DNA of 64,000 bases from Puerhibacterium puerhi (GCF_009846865.1 NZ_WUWN01000002.1:142357-206356); one strand, 5' to 3'; counted from the stretch's first letter, positions 42,394 through 54,757 are shown. The notes: generated from the letters alone by a model not told the origin. Made by a program: numbers and translations.

Positions 42394-43239
42394 TCAGCGG
42401 CGGGTCGCCGTCACCAGCAGGTACTCCCACTCCATCGTGCTGCTGCCGTCGTGGCCGGTCAGGTAGCGGTCGCCGAGGGCGGCGAGCTCCTCGTCGAGGC
42501 GCTGGGCGCGCTCGGCGTCGTCGCCGACGTGCCTGTACGTGGCGATCATCGGGCCGTAGGTCGCCTTGAAGAAGTCGCGGAACTGGGCGCCGCTGGCGAA
42601 CCGGTCCACCGTGAGCGTGCGCGTCTCGGCCCGCAGGTGCCGGACGCGGTCGCCGAGCAGCTCGCGCACGTGCGTCTCGTCGCCCCACAGGGGCGGCGGC
42701 TGCGCGCCGGGTGGGGACGGCGGCGCGTCGGGGCGCAGCGTCGCGAACAGCTCGCCGATGAACCCGTCGGGCGTCCACGACGCCACGCCGATCCGCCCGC
42801 CGCGCCGGGTGACGCGGACGAGCTCGTCGGCGGCCAGCTGGTGGAACGGCGCGAACATGACGCCGATGCAGGACATGACGACGTCGAACTCGCCGTCGGC
42901 GTACGGCAGCGCGTGGGCGTCGGCCTGCTCCCAGCGCAGCTGCGCGCCCTGTGCGGCGGCCCGCGCCCGGCCGGCGTCGAACAGCTCGGGCGTCAGGTCG
43001 GAGGCGACGACGTCGGCGCCGGCGAGCGCGGCGGGGATGGCGGCGTTGCCGGAGCCGGCGGCGACGTCGAGGACGCGCTGGCCGGGGCGGACCTCGCACG
43101 CCTCGACGAGCGCCGGGCCGAGGCCGGCCACGACCTCCGCGACGGCGGGGTAGTCGCCGGAGGCCCACAGGGCGTGGTGCTTGGTGCGGACGGTCGCCAG
43201 CAGCTCGGCCGGGACCGCGGGGGAGAGAGGGGTCGTCAT
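42394..43239 (-). CDS. SAM-dependent methyltransferase
   Basis: 281-aa class I methyltransferase. SAM motifs: VLDVAAGSGNAAIPAALAGADVVASD (motif I and the acidic end of strand 2), QADAHALPYADGEFDVVMSCIGVMFA (motif II) and RVTRRGGRIGVASW. It resembles the UbiE/MenG-like 'methyltransferase domain 11' enzymes that act on small molecules. The ATG was chosen because the stretch MTTPLSPAVPAELLATVR follows an AGAGAGG-type site. No specific substrate can be given. It lies upstream of the F420-0 importer on the same strand with a 212-nt gap. Confidence 0.85.
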   Translation of the reverse strand: MTTPLSPAVPAELLATVRTKHHALWASGDYPAVAEVVAGLGPALVEACEVRPGQRVLDVAAGSGNAAIPAALAGADVVASDLTPELFDAGRARAAAQGAQLRWEQADAHALPYADGEFDVVMSCIGVMFAPFHQLAADELVRVTRRGGRIGVASWTPDGFIGELFATLRPDAPPSPPGAQPPPLWGDETHVRELLGDRVRHLRAETRTLTVDRFASGAQFRDFFKATYGPMIATYRHVGDDAERAQRLDEELAALGDRYLTGHDGSSTMEWEYLLVTATRR

Positions 43240-43356
43240 GGTGTCCCTCCTCGGACCGTGACGGATGACGACACCTCCCAGCGTGCGCTGGTCGCGTGCG
43301 CCGATAAAGGGGGGCGGCGGGGATCGGCCGCGCAGGTCGCGGCTAGGGTGCGAGGC

Positions 43357-44175
43357 ATGACGACCACCCCCGCCGAGCACCGCTCCGCCTCCGCAGAGCC
43401 CACCCCGTCCGCCGACGCCGCGCGCCGCGTCCTGGTCACCGGGGCCTCCTCCGGCATCGGCGCCGCCACCGCCCGGCGCCTGGCCGCCGAGGGCTGGCGC
43501 GTCGTCGTCGCCGCGCGCCGCGCGGACCGGCTCGAGGCGCTCGCGGCCGAGACCGGCGCGGAGGCGTACCCGCTCGACGTCACGGACGACGACGCCGTCG
43601 CCGCGCTCGCCGGGCACCTGCGCGCGACCGGGGGCCTGGACGCCGTCGTGAACAACGCCGGCGGAGCGCTCGGGCTGGACAAGGTCGAGGACGCCGACCT
43701 CGACGGCTGGCGGCAGATGTACGAGCTCAACGTGCTCGGCACGCTGCGCGTGACGAAGGCGCTGCTGCCGCTGCTGCGCGAGTCGGCGCAGCGCACCGGC
43801 GGCTCCGACGTCGTCGTCGTGACCTCTACGGCGGCGCACGACGCCTACGAGGGCGGCGCCGGGTACACGGCCGCCAAGCACGCCGAGCGGATGCTCGCCA
43901 CGACCCTGCGCTGGGAGATCGCCGGCGAGCCGCTGCGCGTGGTGCAGATCGCGCCAGGCGCTGTGGCCACCGAGGAGTTCTCCCTGGTGCGGTTCGAGGG
44001 CGACGCCGAGCGCGCCGCCGCCGTCTACGAGGGGTACACGCCGCTGGTGGCCGACGACATCGCCGACGCCATCGCCTGGACGCTGACCCGCCCGGCGCAC
44101 GTGAACGTCGACCTGCTCGTGGTGCGTCCGCGCGCGCAGGCGAACAACGTCAAGACGGTCCGCACGGGCGTCTGA
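43357..44175 (+). CDS. Short-chain dehydrogenase
   Basis: 272 aa with a Thr/Ala/Pro N-terminal extension of ~20 residues. Motifs: TGASSGIGAAT, NNAGGALG, VVTSTAAHDAYEGGAGYTAAKHAE (active-site Tyr-x3-Lys) and QIAPGAVATEEFS. The closest family type is the YdfG-like serine/3-hydroxy-acid dehydrogenase group (VEDADLDGW and the C-terminal HVNVDLLVVRPRAQ are typical). TAGGGT (43344-43349) is 7 nt before the ATG, so a leaderless mRNA is likely. It diverges from the methyltransferase gene. Confidence 0.85.
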   Translation: MTTTPAEHRSASAEPTPSADAARRVLVTGASSGIGAATARRLAAEGWRVVVAARRADRLEALAAETGAEAYPLDVTDDDAVAALAGHLRATGGLDAVVNNAGGALGLDKVEDADLDGWRQMYELNVLGTLRVTKALLPLLRESAQRTGGSDVVVVTSTAAHDAYEGGAGYTAAKHAERMLATTLRWEIAGEPLRVVQIAPGAVATEEFSLVRFEGDAERAAAVYEGYTPLVADDIADAIAWTLTRPAHVNVDLLVVRPRAQANNVKTVRTGV

Positions 44176-44200
44176 CCCGGCGCCCGCCCCCGCTGGGCGC

Positions 44201-44258
44201 CGAGACTTGAGTTGTGGTCGCCTCCGAGGCCTCGGAGGTGACCACAACTCAAGTCTCG
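44201..44258. repeat. 58-bp palindrome, copy 1 (between convergent genes)
   Basis: Arms 44201-44229 and 44230-44258 are inverted copies with no spacer; one G-T wobble pair (44220/44239) is the only imperfection. It lies between the convergent SDR and DUF559 genes, so it can work as a bidirectional terminator. Copy 2 at 45261-45320 matches 54 of 58 bases. Confidence 0.9.
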
Positions 44259-44276
44259 GTGCGTCGGAGTTGGCGC

Positions 44277-45203
44277 TCAGGAGCGCGAGCGGACCGCGCG
44301 CCGCAGCATGGCGACGAGCGCGTCGGGGTCGCGCAGGTGCGCGCCCACGACCACGACCACGAGCCAGCCGAGGTCCCGGAGCTGCTCGCGCTTGGCGACG
44401 TCGCGCATCCACGTCTCGCGGTCGGTGCGGTGCACGTCGCCGTCGTACTCGATCGCGATCTTGAGCGCGGGCAGGGCCAGGTCCGGCATGGCCACGAAGC
44501 CGCCGCGGTCGTCGTAGATCTTGGCATTGACGAGCGGGCACGGCAGCCCCGCCCGGACCATGTGCAGCCGGACCCAGGACTCCGGTGACGAGTCGGTGCC
44601 GGGCCGGACCAGCTCGACGGCATCGCGGGCGCGGCGGATCCCGCGAGTGCCCGGTGGCGCGGCACTGACCTCCCCACGCAGGGCGACGACGGTGGTCACC
44701 GGCGACTTGCGTCGCGTCATCGCATCGCCGAGCACCACCAGCTCGTCGGCCGTCAGCGACCCCGCCAGCTGCAGCCACGTACGCTCGGGCGCGACCGCGG
44801 GCAGCCCTGCGGCGGTGACCGTCGGCAGGGGGCGTCCTCGATATCGGCGCCCGTCGGACGCGTGGGTGTGCGTCACGACGCCGCGGCGCTGCGGGGCGAC
44901 GTCGCCCTCCAGCACGGTGATGTGCACCCGCTCGTCGCCGGACAGCCGCCGCGGGATCTCGACGCGCACGAGCCGCAGCGCGCTGACGTAGCTGACCACG
45001 GCCGACGGCGGACTCGCTGCGAGCACGGCGCGGCAGCGCTCGACGTGGTCGTCGGCGAGCACCGTCGGCATGCGCGCCCCGCGCGTCGGGCGCGCGAGGT
45101 CCGCCGACCGCAGGCGGCCACGGCTCAGACCGGCACGGCGAGCCTCGTGCACGGTGAAGGCTCGGCCGGCGAGAGCGCGAGGCAGCGGTGCGGGTCGCGA
45201 CAT
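44277..45203 (-). CDS. AbiEi-like/DUF559 two-domain protein
   Basis: 308 aa from ATG 45203. The N-terminal part resembles AbiEi-type antitoxin/regulator domains (LAGRAFTVHEARRAGLSRGRLRSADLARPTRG, an HTH-like segment). The C-terminal part is DUF559, a Vsr-like endonuclease fold (PDLALPALKIAIEYDGDVHRTDRETW, REQLRDLGWLVVVVVG). Such proteins occur in many copies in Micrococcales. No AbiEii toxin partner is next to it. The gene is bracketed by two near-identical palindromes. Its real activity is not established. Confidence 0.75.
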   Translation of the reverse strand: MSRPAPLPRALAGRAFTVHEARRAGLSRGRLRSADLARPTRGARMPTVLADDHVERCRAVLAASPPSAVVSYVSALRLVRVEIPRRLSGDERVHITVLEGDVAPQRRGVVTHTHASDGRRYRGRPLPTVTAAGLPAVAPERTWLQLAGSLTADELVVLGDAMTRRKSPVTTVVALRGEVSAAPPGTRGIRRARDAVELVRPGTDSSPESWVRLHMVRAGLPCPLVNAKIYDDRGGFVAMPDLALPALKIAIEYDGDVHRTDRETWMRDVAKREQLRDLGWLVVVVVGAHLRDPDALVAMLRRAVRSRS

Positions 45204-45260
45204 GCGCCACAGCGTGCTCCGGGAGACCGCGCGCCCGCCGGCGCCGTCCACAGCCCCGTG

Positions 45261-45320
45261 CCGAGACTCGAGTTGTGGTTGCCTCCGAGGCCTCGGAGGC
45301 AACCACAACTCAAGTCTCGG
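45261..45320. repeat. 60-bp palindrome, copy 2 (upstream of DUF559 gene and ileS leader)
   Basis: Arms 45261-45290 and 45291-45320 with no spacer; one mismatch (45269 against 45312). It is nearly the same sequence as 44201-44258, and a C-G pair in that copy is a T-A pair here, so the change is compensated. It sits between the divergent DUF559 and ileS units, which is not a simple terminator position. Confidence 0.9.
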
Positions 45321-45396
45321 CGTGAACCGGCGGTCGGGAGCGCGGAGGGCGGAGAGGCGGGGCAGGGCGAGGCGGAGTTGCGCCCCTGGCTACCAT

Positions 45397-45676
45397 GGAG
45401 GCACAGGCGTCGACCCGGCCATCACCGGCGAGCCTCCGGAAGAACGGCGGCCCCGCGACCAGCGGGTCCGCTCAGTAGAACCGGACGGGTAGGCCCGTCA
45501 CAGCCGTGAACGAGCGGTCGGCCCGCTCGTCGCCGCACGACGCGCGTCCCCCGCGCAGGCCGTGCGGCGGCGGAGGGCCGGCAAGCGGGGTGGTACCGCG
45601 GCACCGCACCGGGCGCGCAGCGCACGGGCGACGTCGTCCTCGCAGCCGAGAACGTGCCCGTACCACCGCTCGAGGA
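45397..45676 (+). promoter_or_regulatory. T-box leader of ileS (very short Stem I, Ile specifier ATC)
   Basis: GGAGGC (45397-45402) pairs with GCCTCC (45432-45437) to make a short Stem I; its loop holds CCGGCC-ATC-ACCGG with the Ile specifier ATC at 45421-45423. The T-box core GGTGGTACCGCGG lies at 45589-45601. GGTGGTAC (45589-45596) is fully complementary to GTACCACC (45660-45667), just before the GAGGAG ribosome site (45672-45677). This fits translational control by uncharged tRNA-Ile, as in other actinobacteria: no terminator is needed. A -10-like TACCAT lies at 45391-45396. Confidence 0.88.
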
Positions 45677-45686
45677 GCCGCCCGCC

Positions 45687-49138
<3,452 letters not shown>

Positions 49139-49142
<4 letters not shown>

Positions 49143-50548
49143 GCGCCCGGGGCGCCAAGGGCTCGGGCCGCAAGGCGGCCCAGCAGGCCGCCGAGGAGGT
49201 CGCCGCGCAGGAGTCGCTCCGCGAGGTCTACCGGGAGATCATGTCGCGCGCCCCGGAGCACGACATCGACCCGACGCTGGACCGCGTGCGCCGCGTGCTG
49301 GAGCTGCTCGGCGACCCGCACCGCGCCTACCGCGTGGTGCACCTGACCGGCACCAACGGCAAGACCTCCACGGCCCGCATGGTCGAGAGCCTGGTGCGCG
49401 AGCACGGCCTGCGCACCGGCCTGTTCACCTCGCCGCACCTGACCAGCGTCACCGAGCGCATCCAGGTCGACGGCGAGCCGCTGAGCGCGGCGCGGTTCGT
49501 CGAGGTGTTCGAGGACGTCGCGCCGTACATCGGCGTGGTCGACCGCGAGTCGCAGGAGGCGGGCGGGCCGCGGCTGAGCTTCTTCGAGGTGCTCACCGTG
49601 ATGGCGTTCGCCGCGTTCGCCGACGCCCCGGTGGACGTCGCCGTCGTCGAGGTGGGCATGGGCGGCTTCTGGGACTCCACCAACGTCGCCGACGGCGACG
49701 TCGCGGTGGTCACGCCCGTGGCCGTGGACCACGAGCGCTGGCTCGGTTCCACGGTCGAGGAGATCGCCACCGAGAAGTCCGGGATCATCAAGGCGCGTTC
49801 CACCGCCGTGGTCGCCGCCCAGACCGAGGAGGCCGACGCCGTGCTGCGCGCGCGGGCGGCCGAGGTCGGGGCGCACCTGCTGCGCGAGGGCGTCGAGCTC
49901 GAGGTGGCCGGCCGCCAGCTCGCCGTGGGCGGCCAGATGGTCGACCTGCGCACCCCGGCCGGGCTGTACACCGGCGTCTTCGTCCCGCTGCACGGCGAGC
50001 ACCAGGCGCACAACGCGCTGCTGGCGCTCGCGGCCACCGAGGCGCTGCTCAGCGGGGGCGGGGCGCTCGACGGCGCCCTGGTCGAGGCGGGCTTCGCGGG
50101 CGTCACCTCGCCCGGGCGCGTGGAGCTGGTGCGCGCCTCGCCGACAGTCATCGCCGACGCCGCGCACAACCCGCACGGCGCCGAGGCCCTGGTCGCCACC
50201 CTGGACGAGGCGTTCGACTTCCGCCACCTGGTGGGCGTGGTCGCGATCATGGCCGACAAGGACGCCGAGGGGCTGCTCGCCGCCCTCGAGCCGACGCTCG
50301 CGGAGATCGTCGTCACGCGGAACTCCGCGCCGCGCTCCGCGGACCCGCAGGACCTGGCCGAGGTCGCCCGCGACGTCTTCGGCGAGGACCGGGTGCACGT
50401 GGCCGAGCGGCTCGACGAGGCGCTCCAGGTGGCGACCGACCTGGCCGAGCGGCACGACCCCGTCGGCAGCGGCATCGGCACCGGCGTCCTGGTGACCGGC
50501 TCGGTGATCACGGTGGCCGACGCGCGCATCCTGCTCGGGCGCGGCTGA
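49139..50548 (+). CDS. folC: Bifunctional folylpolyglutamate/dihydrofolate synthase
   Basis: 469 aa. Mur-ligase-type ATPase: [16 protein letters not shown] (P-loop) near residue 65, [40 protein letters not shown], then the C-terminal domain beginning near DAAHNPHG. It adds glutamates to folates and, in many bacteria, to dihydropteroate. The ATG overlaps the ileS stop, so translation is coupled. A basic Lys/Ala-rich leader ([15 protein letters not shown]) precedes the catalytic domain. The usual neighbour, DUF4233, is displaced here by 9.4 kb. Confidence 0.95.
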
Positions 50549-50613
50549 CCGCACCCTCGGGCGCCGCTGGCCCGCAGCGGGCGTCACCCACCGGCCCCGC
50601 GCCGGAACGCGAC

Positions 50614-50655
50614 TGTCAGAACCCTGGTGCGCCAGAGCGCACCAGGGTTCTGACA
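50614..50655. repeat. 42-bp palindrome after folC
   Basis: 19-bp arms 50614-50632 and 50637-50655 are perfect inverted copies around a 4-nt loop. It lies 65 nt after the folC stop and could be the folC terminator. Sequence unlike the 44.2/45.3 kb pair. Confidence 0.8.
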
Positions 50656-50700
50656 CGTCATCTACCGGGACATTTACGCAACACCGCCGTTGCGGAATTG

Positions 50701-50742
50701 TTGGACGAGGCGACGACCGTCACTTAGGTTAGGCAGCGCTAA
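50701..50742 (+). promoter_or_regulatory. Promoter with DtxR/IdeR-type iron box, siderophore importer operon
   Basis: TTGGAC (50701-50706) and TAGGTT (50725-50730) with 18-nt spacing form the promoter. TTAGGTTAGGCAGCGCTAA (50724-50742) matches 15 of 19 positions of the DtxR/IdeR consensus TTAGGTTAGGCTAACCTAA and covers the -10 box, so iron-loaded repressor would block it. Confidence 0.82.
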
Positions 50743-50819
50743 GTCGCCCGCGCGTCAGCGCCGGACGACCCGTGCCCGTGCTGCGCCCCGCAGCTTCAGT
50801 CCCCACCGAGGAGTCCCGC

Positions 50820-51803
50820 GTGACCACCGTCCGCTCCGCCCTGCGCGCCGCCCGGCTGGCCGCCCCGGCCGCCGCCGTCGCGCTCGTCCTGGCCGCCTGC
50901 GGCGGCACCTCCGAGGCCGGCGAGCCCGCCTCGTCCGCCCCCGCCGCGGCGTCCGGCCCGATCACCGTCGAGCACGCCCAGGGCTCCACCGAGCTCGACG
51001 GCACGCCGCAGAAGGTCTTCGTCTTCGACTTCGCCGCTGCCGCGGTCATGCAGGAGCTCGGCGTCGAGATCGACGGCATCCCGAAGAGCAACCCGCCGGC
51101 CGGCTTCGAGGACCTCGCCGCCGACGAGGACGTCGTCGACGTCGGCACGCTGTTCGAGCCCGACTACGAGACGATCGCCGCCGAGGCGCCCGACCTCATC
51201 GTCGTTGCGGGCCGCTCCTCGGCCGCCTACCCGGAGCTGGCGAAGATCGCCCCGACCGTGGACCTGTCCAACGACTGGGCCGACAACGTCGCCTCGTCCG
51301 AGGAGAACGCCCTGAAGCTCGGCGAGATCTTCGGCAAGACCGCCGAGGCCCAGCAGCTGGTCGACGACCTCGACGCGAAGGTCGCCGAGGTCGCGGAGAA
51401 GTCCCAGGACGCGGGGAACGCGCTCATCGTCCTGACCTCGGGCGGCAAGGTCACCGCCTACGGCCCCGGCGGCCGCTTCGGCTTCCTGCACGACCAGCTC
51501 GGCTTCGCGCCCGCCGCGGAGGTCACCGAGGAGGCCCAGCACGGCCAGGCGATCTCGTTCGAGTTCATCGCCGAGCACGACCCCGACTGGATCTTCGTCA
51601 TCGACCGCGACGCCGCCACCGGCGAGGGCGGCGAGGCGGCCCAGCAGGTCATGGACAACGAGCTGGTGAACGGCACGAAGGCCGCGAAGAACGACCGCAT
51701 CGTCTACGCCGACCCGACCAGCTGGTACATCATGGGCGGCGGCGTCGTGGCCCTCCAGCAGATCGCCGACGACGTCTCGGCCGCGCTGGACGAGAAGGCC
51801 TGA
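50820..51803 (+). CDS. Siderophore ABC transporter binding lipoprotein
   Basis: 327 aa from GTG 50820 (AGGAG nearby). The signal peptide ends LAACGG (lipobox). The mature domain is the iron-siderophore/FatB-YclQ type: ELGVEIDGIPKSNPPAGFEDL, VDVGTLFEPDYETIAAEAPDLIVVAGR and IVYADPTSWYIMGGG. It is the first of four genes under an iron box. The siderophore is not predictable; this subfamily includes catecholate binders. Confidence 0.88.
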   Translation: MTTVRSALRAARLAAPAAAVALVLAACGGTSEAGEPASSAPAAASGPITVEHAQGSTELDGTPQKVFVFDFAAAAVMQELGVEIDGIPKSNPPAGFEDLAADEDVVDVGTLFEPDYETIAAEAPDLIVVAGRSSAAYPELAKIAPTVDLSNDWADNVASSEENALKLGEIFGKTAEAQQLVDDLDAKVAEVAEKSQDAGNALIVLTSGGKVTAYGPGGRFGFLHDQLGFAPAAEVTEEAQHGQAISFEFIAEHDPDWIFVIDRDAATGEGGEAAQQVMDNELVNGTKAAKNDRIVYADPTSWYIMGGGVVALQQIADDVSAALDEKA

Positions 51804-51805
51804 CG

Positions 51806-52825
51806 TTGGCAGCGGCCACCGTGGCGGCTCGGGCCGGGGAGCGCGCGGCGCCCTCCGGCCCGCGCCGCGCGCTGCTGTGGGCGGGCGGGCTGGCCCTCCT
51901 CGCCGCCGGCGCCGTCGTCTCCCTGCTCGTCGGCGCGGGCGACGTCTCGCCCGGTGCGCTGCTGGCCGGCGACCCGCACGCCTGGGAGCTGGTGCGCCTG
52001 TCCCGCCTGCCGCGGACCGTGGCCCTGCTGCTGGCCGGGGCGGCCACGGCCGTCGCCGGCGTCGTGATGCAGATGCTCGTGCGCAACCGCTTCGTGGAGC
52101 CGTCGACGATCGGCACCACGGAGTCCGCCTCGCTCGGCCTGCTCGCGGTGACCATCTGGGCGCCCGCGCTCAGCATGACCGGCAAGATCGCCGTGGGGTC
52201 GCTCGCGGCGGTGCTGGGCACCCTGCTGTTCCTCGGCGTCCTGCGCGCCGTGCCGATCCGCTCGGTGGTCACGGTGCCGCTGGTGGGCATCATGCTCGGC
52301 GGCGTCGTCGGCGCGCTGGCCGCCTACCTGGCCTACCGGTACGACCTCATGCAGACCCTGTCGGCCTGGCTGACCGGCGACTTCTCCGGCGTCATGGAGG
52401 GCCGCTACGAGCTGCTGTGGCTCGTCGGCGCGATGACGCTGGTCGTCTACCTGGTCGCCGACCGCTTCACCGTGGTGGGCATGGGCCGCGACGTCGCCAC
52501 GGCGCTCGGCCTCGGCTACCGCGGCGTCATGGCACTCGGCCTGGCGGTGGTCGCGGTCTCCTCGTCGGTCGTGGTCGTCACCGTCGGGGCGCTGCCGTTC
52601 CTGGGGCTCGTCGTGCCGAACGTGGTCAGCATGCTCGTCGGCGACAACCTGCGCCGCTCGCTGCCCTGGGTGGCGGTGCTCGGCGCCGCGCTCGTGCTGG
52701 TGTGCGACGTCGTCGGCCGCCTGGTGATCCGCCCGTACGAGATCCCCATCGGCGTCGTCATGGGCGTGGTCGGCGCCGCCGTGTTCCTCTGGCTCCTGCT
52801 GCGAAAGGCCCCCGATGTCGGCTGA
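51806..52825 (+). CDS. Siderophore ABC transporter permease 1, FecCD type
   Basis: 339 aa from TTG 51806, two bases after the binding-protein stop, with GAGAAGG upstream; GTG 51821 is the alternative. About ten helices: RLPRTVALLLAGAATAVAGVVMQMLVRN, EPSTIGTTESASLG, LGLVVPNVVSMLVG and PYEIPIGVVMGVVGAAVFLWLLL at the end. It pairs with the second permease. Confidence 0.87.
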   Translation: MAAATVAARAGERAAPSGPRRALLWAGGLALLAAGAVVSLLVGAGDVSPGALLAGDPHAWELVRLSRLPRTVALLLAGAATAVAGVVMQMLVRNRFVEPSTIGTTESASLGLLAVTIWAPALSMTGKIAVGSLAAVLGTLLFLGVLRAVPIRSVVTVPLVGIMLGGVVGALAAYLAYRYDLMQTLSAWLTGDFSGVMEGRYELLWLVGAMTLVVYLVADRFTVVGMGRDVATALGLGYRGVMALGLAVVAVSSSVVVVTVGALPFLGLVVPNVVSMLVGDNLRRSLPWVAVLGAALVLVCDVVGRLVIRPYEIPIGVVMGVVGAAVFLWLLLRKAPDVG

Positions 52826-53894
52826 GGTCCTGCCGCACCCGCTCGGCGCCGCGGGCGTCTCGGGCGCCTCGGGCTCCGGTCCGGTGGCCCAGGGGCCCGG
52901 ACGCGCAGGCCCCGGGCGCTCCGACGCCGAGCGCCGGCGCCGCCGCCGCGAGGTGCTCGTGCTCGCCGGCCTCGCGCTGCTGGCGCTCGTCGTGGTCGCC
53001 GTCTACCTCACGGTGAACGTGCGCGCGGGGTGGGCGTTCGTGCTGCCGTTCCGCGGCCGGCGCGTGGCGGCCATGGTCGTGGTCGGCGTCGCGGTGGCGG
53101 TCTCCACGGTCGTCTTCCAGACGCTCACCGCCAACCGCATCCTCACGCCGTCGATCATGGGCTTCGACGCCCTGTACCAGGCGATCCAGACCGCGCTCGT
53201 CTTCGTCCTCGGCGGCGTCGCGGTCGCCGGCATCGGCGCGCTGCCGCAGTTCGGCGTCTCGGTGGTCGTCATGCTCGGCGCGTCCCTGGCGCTGTTCCTC
53301 GGGCTGTTCGGCGGGGCGCGCCGCTCGCTGCACCTCGTGCTGCTGGTCGGGGTCGTGCTGGGCACGCTGCTGCGCTCGGTCACCGCGCTGCTGCAGCGCG
53401 TCATGGACCCCAGCGAGTTCCAGGTGCTGCAGGGGCGGCTGTTCGCCAGCTTCAGCGCCGTCGACGAGCGGCTGCTCGCCGTCGCGGCGGCCGTCGTGGC
53501 CGTGTGCAGCGCCGTGCTGTGGGCGATGCGCCGCCGCCTGGACGTGCTGGCGCTCGGCCGCGAGACGGCGGTCGCCCTCGGCCTCGACGTGCGCCGCACG
53601 TCGCTGCTGCTCATCGCGCTGGTGGCGGTGCTCGTCTCCGTCTCCACGGCCCTCGTGGGGCCCATCACCTTCTTCGGGCTGCTCGTCGCGAACCTCGCGT
53701 ACGCGCTGGCGGGCAGCCACCGGCACGCGGTCACCCTGCCGGCGGCGGCGCTGCTCGCCGTCGTCACGCTCGTGGGCGGGCAGGCCGTGCTGGAGCACCT
53801 GCTGGGCCAGGACACCGTGCTCAGCGTCGTCGTCGAGTTCCTGGGAGGGATCGTGTTCATCGGCATGCTGGTCGCGGGGAGCAGGCGGCGATGA
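52815..53894 (+). CDS. Siderophore ABC transporter permease 2, FecCD type
   Basis: 359 aa with a longer N-terminal arm (Gly/Ser/Pro, then RRRRRREV). Helices and motifs: VSTVVFQTLTANRILTPSIMGFDALY, GRLFASFSAVDERLL, LGLDVRRTSLLLIALVAVLVSVSTALVGPITFFGLLVANLA, and EFLGGIVFIGML at the end. The first codons overlap permease 1 by 11 bp. The ATPase gene follows, overlapping by 4 bp. Confidence 0.87.
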   Translation: MSAEVLPHPLGAAGVSGASGSGPVAQGPGRAGPGRSDAERRRRRREVLVLAGLALLALVVVAVYLTVNVRAGWAFVLPFRGRRVAAMVVVGVAVAVSTVVFQTLTANRILTPSIMGFDALYQAIQTALVFVLGGVAVAGIGALPQFGVSVVVMLGASLALFLGLFGGARRSLHLVLLVGVVLGTLLRSVTALLQRVMDPSEFQVLQGRLFASFSAVDERLLAVAAAVVAVCSAVLWAMRRRLDVLALGRETAVALGLDVRRTSLLLIALVAVLVSVSTALVGPITFFGLLVANLAYALAGSHRHAVTLPAAALLAVVTLVGGQAVLEHLLGQDTVLSVVVEFLGGIVFIGMLVAGSRRR

Positions 53895-54718
53895 CGGCGA
53901 CGGCGAGCGCGCCCGCCGGCGCGGCGGGCACCCCGGGCGCGGCCGCGCCGCGCGCCCGGTCCATCCGCGCCGAGGGCGTCACCAAGCGCTACGGCACCGC
54001 CGTCGTCGTCGACGACGTGTCCATCGACCTGCCCGCCGGCGGCGTGGTCTCGATCATCGGGCCCAACGGCGCCGGCAAGTCGACGTTCCTGTCGATGGTC
54101 GCGCGGCTGCTGCCGTCCGACGGCGGGCGCGTCGTCGTCGACGGCGACGACGTGGCCCGCACCGCGGGCGACGTGATGGCACGCCGCCTGGGCATCCTGC
54201 GCCAGGACAACCACCTCGCGGTGCGCCTCACCGTGCGCGACCTCGTGACCTTCGGCCGTTACCCGCACACCAAGGGCCGCACGACCGCCGAGGACCGCGC
54301 GCACGTCGACGCGGCGCTGGAGTACCTGGAGCTGACCGACCTGCAGCACCGGTTCCTCGACGAGCTGTCCGGCGGCCAGCGCCAGCGCGCGTTCGTCGCC
54401 ATGGTGCTGGCGCAGGACACCGACTACGTGCTGCTCGACGAGCCGCTGAACAACCTCGACCTCAAGCACGCGCGCGCCATGATGGCCCTCGCGCGCCGCG
54501 CCGCCGACGACCTCGGCAAGACCGTCGTGACCGTGCTGCACGACGTGAACTTCGCGTCCTGCTGGTCCGACGTCGTCGTGGCGATGCGCGACGGGCGCGT
54601 GGTGGCCCACGGCTCGCCGCAGGAGGTCATCACCACCGAGGTGCTCACGGAGGTCTACGAGGTCGACGTGACGATCCACGAGGTGGACGGGCGCCGCGTG
54701 GCGCTGTACTACACCTGA
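53891..54718 (+). CDS. Siderophore ABC transporter ATPase, FecE type
   Basis: 275 aa from ATG 53891 (ATGA overlap with permease 2). Walker A GPNGAGKSTF near 59, DNHLAVRLTVRDLVTFGRYPHTKG, signature ELSGGQRQRAFVAMV and Walker B YVLLDEPLNNLD. It completes the iron-regulated importer. A hairpin follows 40 nt later. Confidence 0.9.
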   Translation: MTATASAPAGAAGTPGAAAPRARSIRAEGVTKRYGTAVVVDDVSIDLPAGGVVSIIGPNGAGKSTFLSMVARLLPSDGGRVVVDGDDVARTAGDVMARRLGILRQDNHLAVRLTVRDLVTFGRYPHTKGRTTAEDRAHVDAALEYLELTDLQHRFLDELSGGQRQRAFVAMVLAQDTDYVLLDEPLNNLDLKHARAMMALARRAADDLGKTVVTVLHDVNFASCWSDVVVAMRDGRVVAHGSPQEVITTEVLTEVYEVDVTIHEVDGRRVALYYT

Positions 54719-54757
54719 GACCGGCGGCGGCCTGCCCGCCCGTCGGGGTGAACGGGC

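Noticed and set aside
44207..44464. Small open frames starting inside the palindromes (MSCG… and MVASEASE…)
   Set aside because: They arise from the inverted repeat itself and run into the DUF559 gene on the wrong strand.
44277..45203. Complete AbiE toxin-antitoxin system
   Set aside because: Only the AbiEi-like/DUF559 gene is present; no AbiEii nucleotidyltransferase gene lies next to it.
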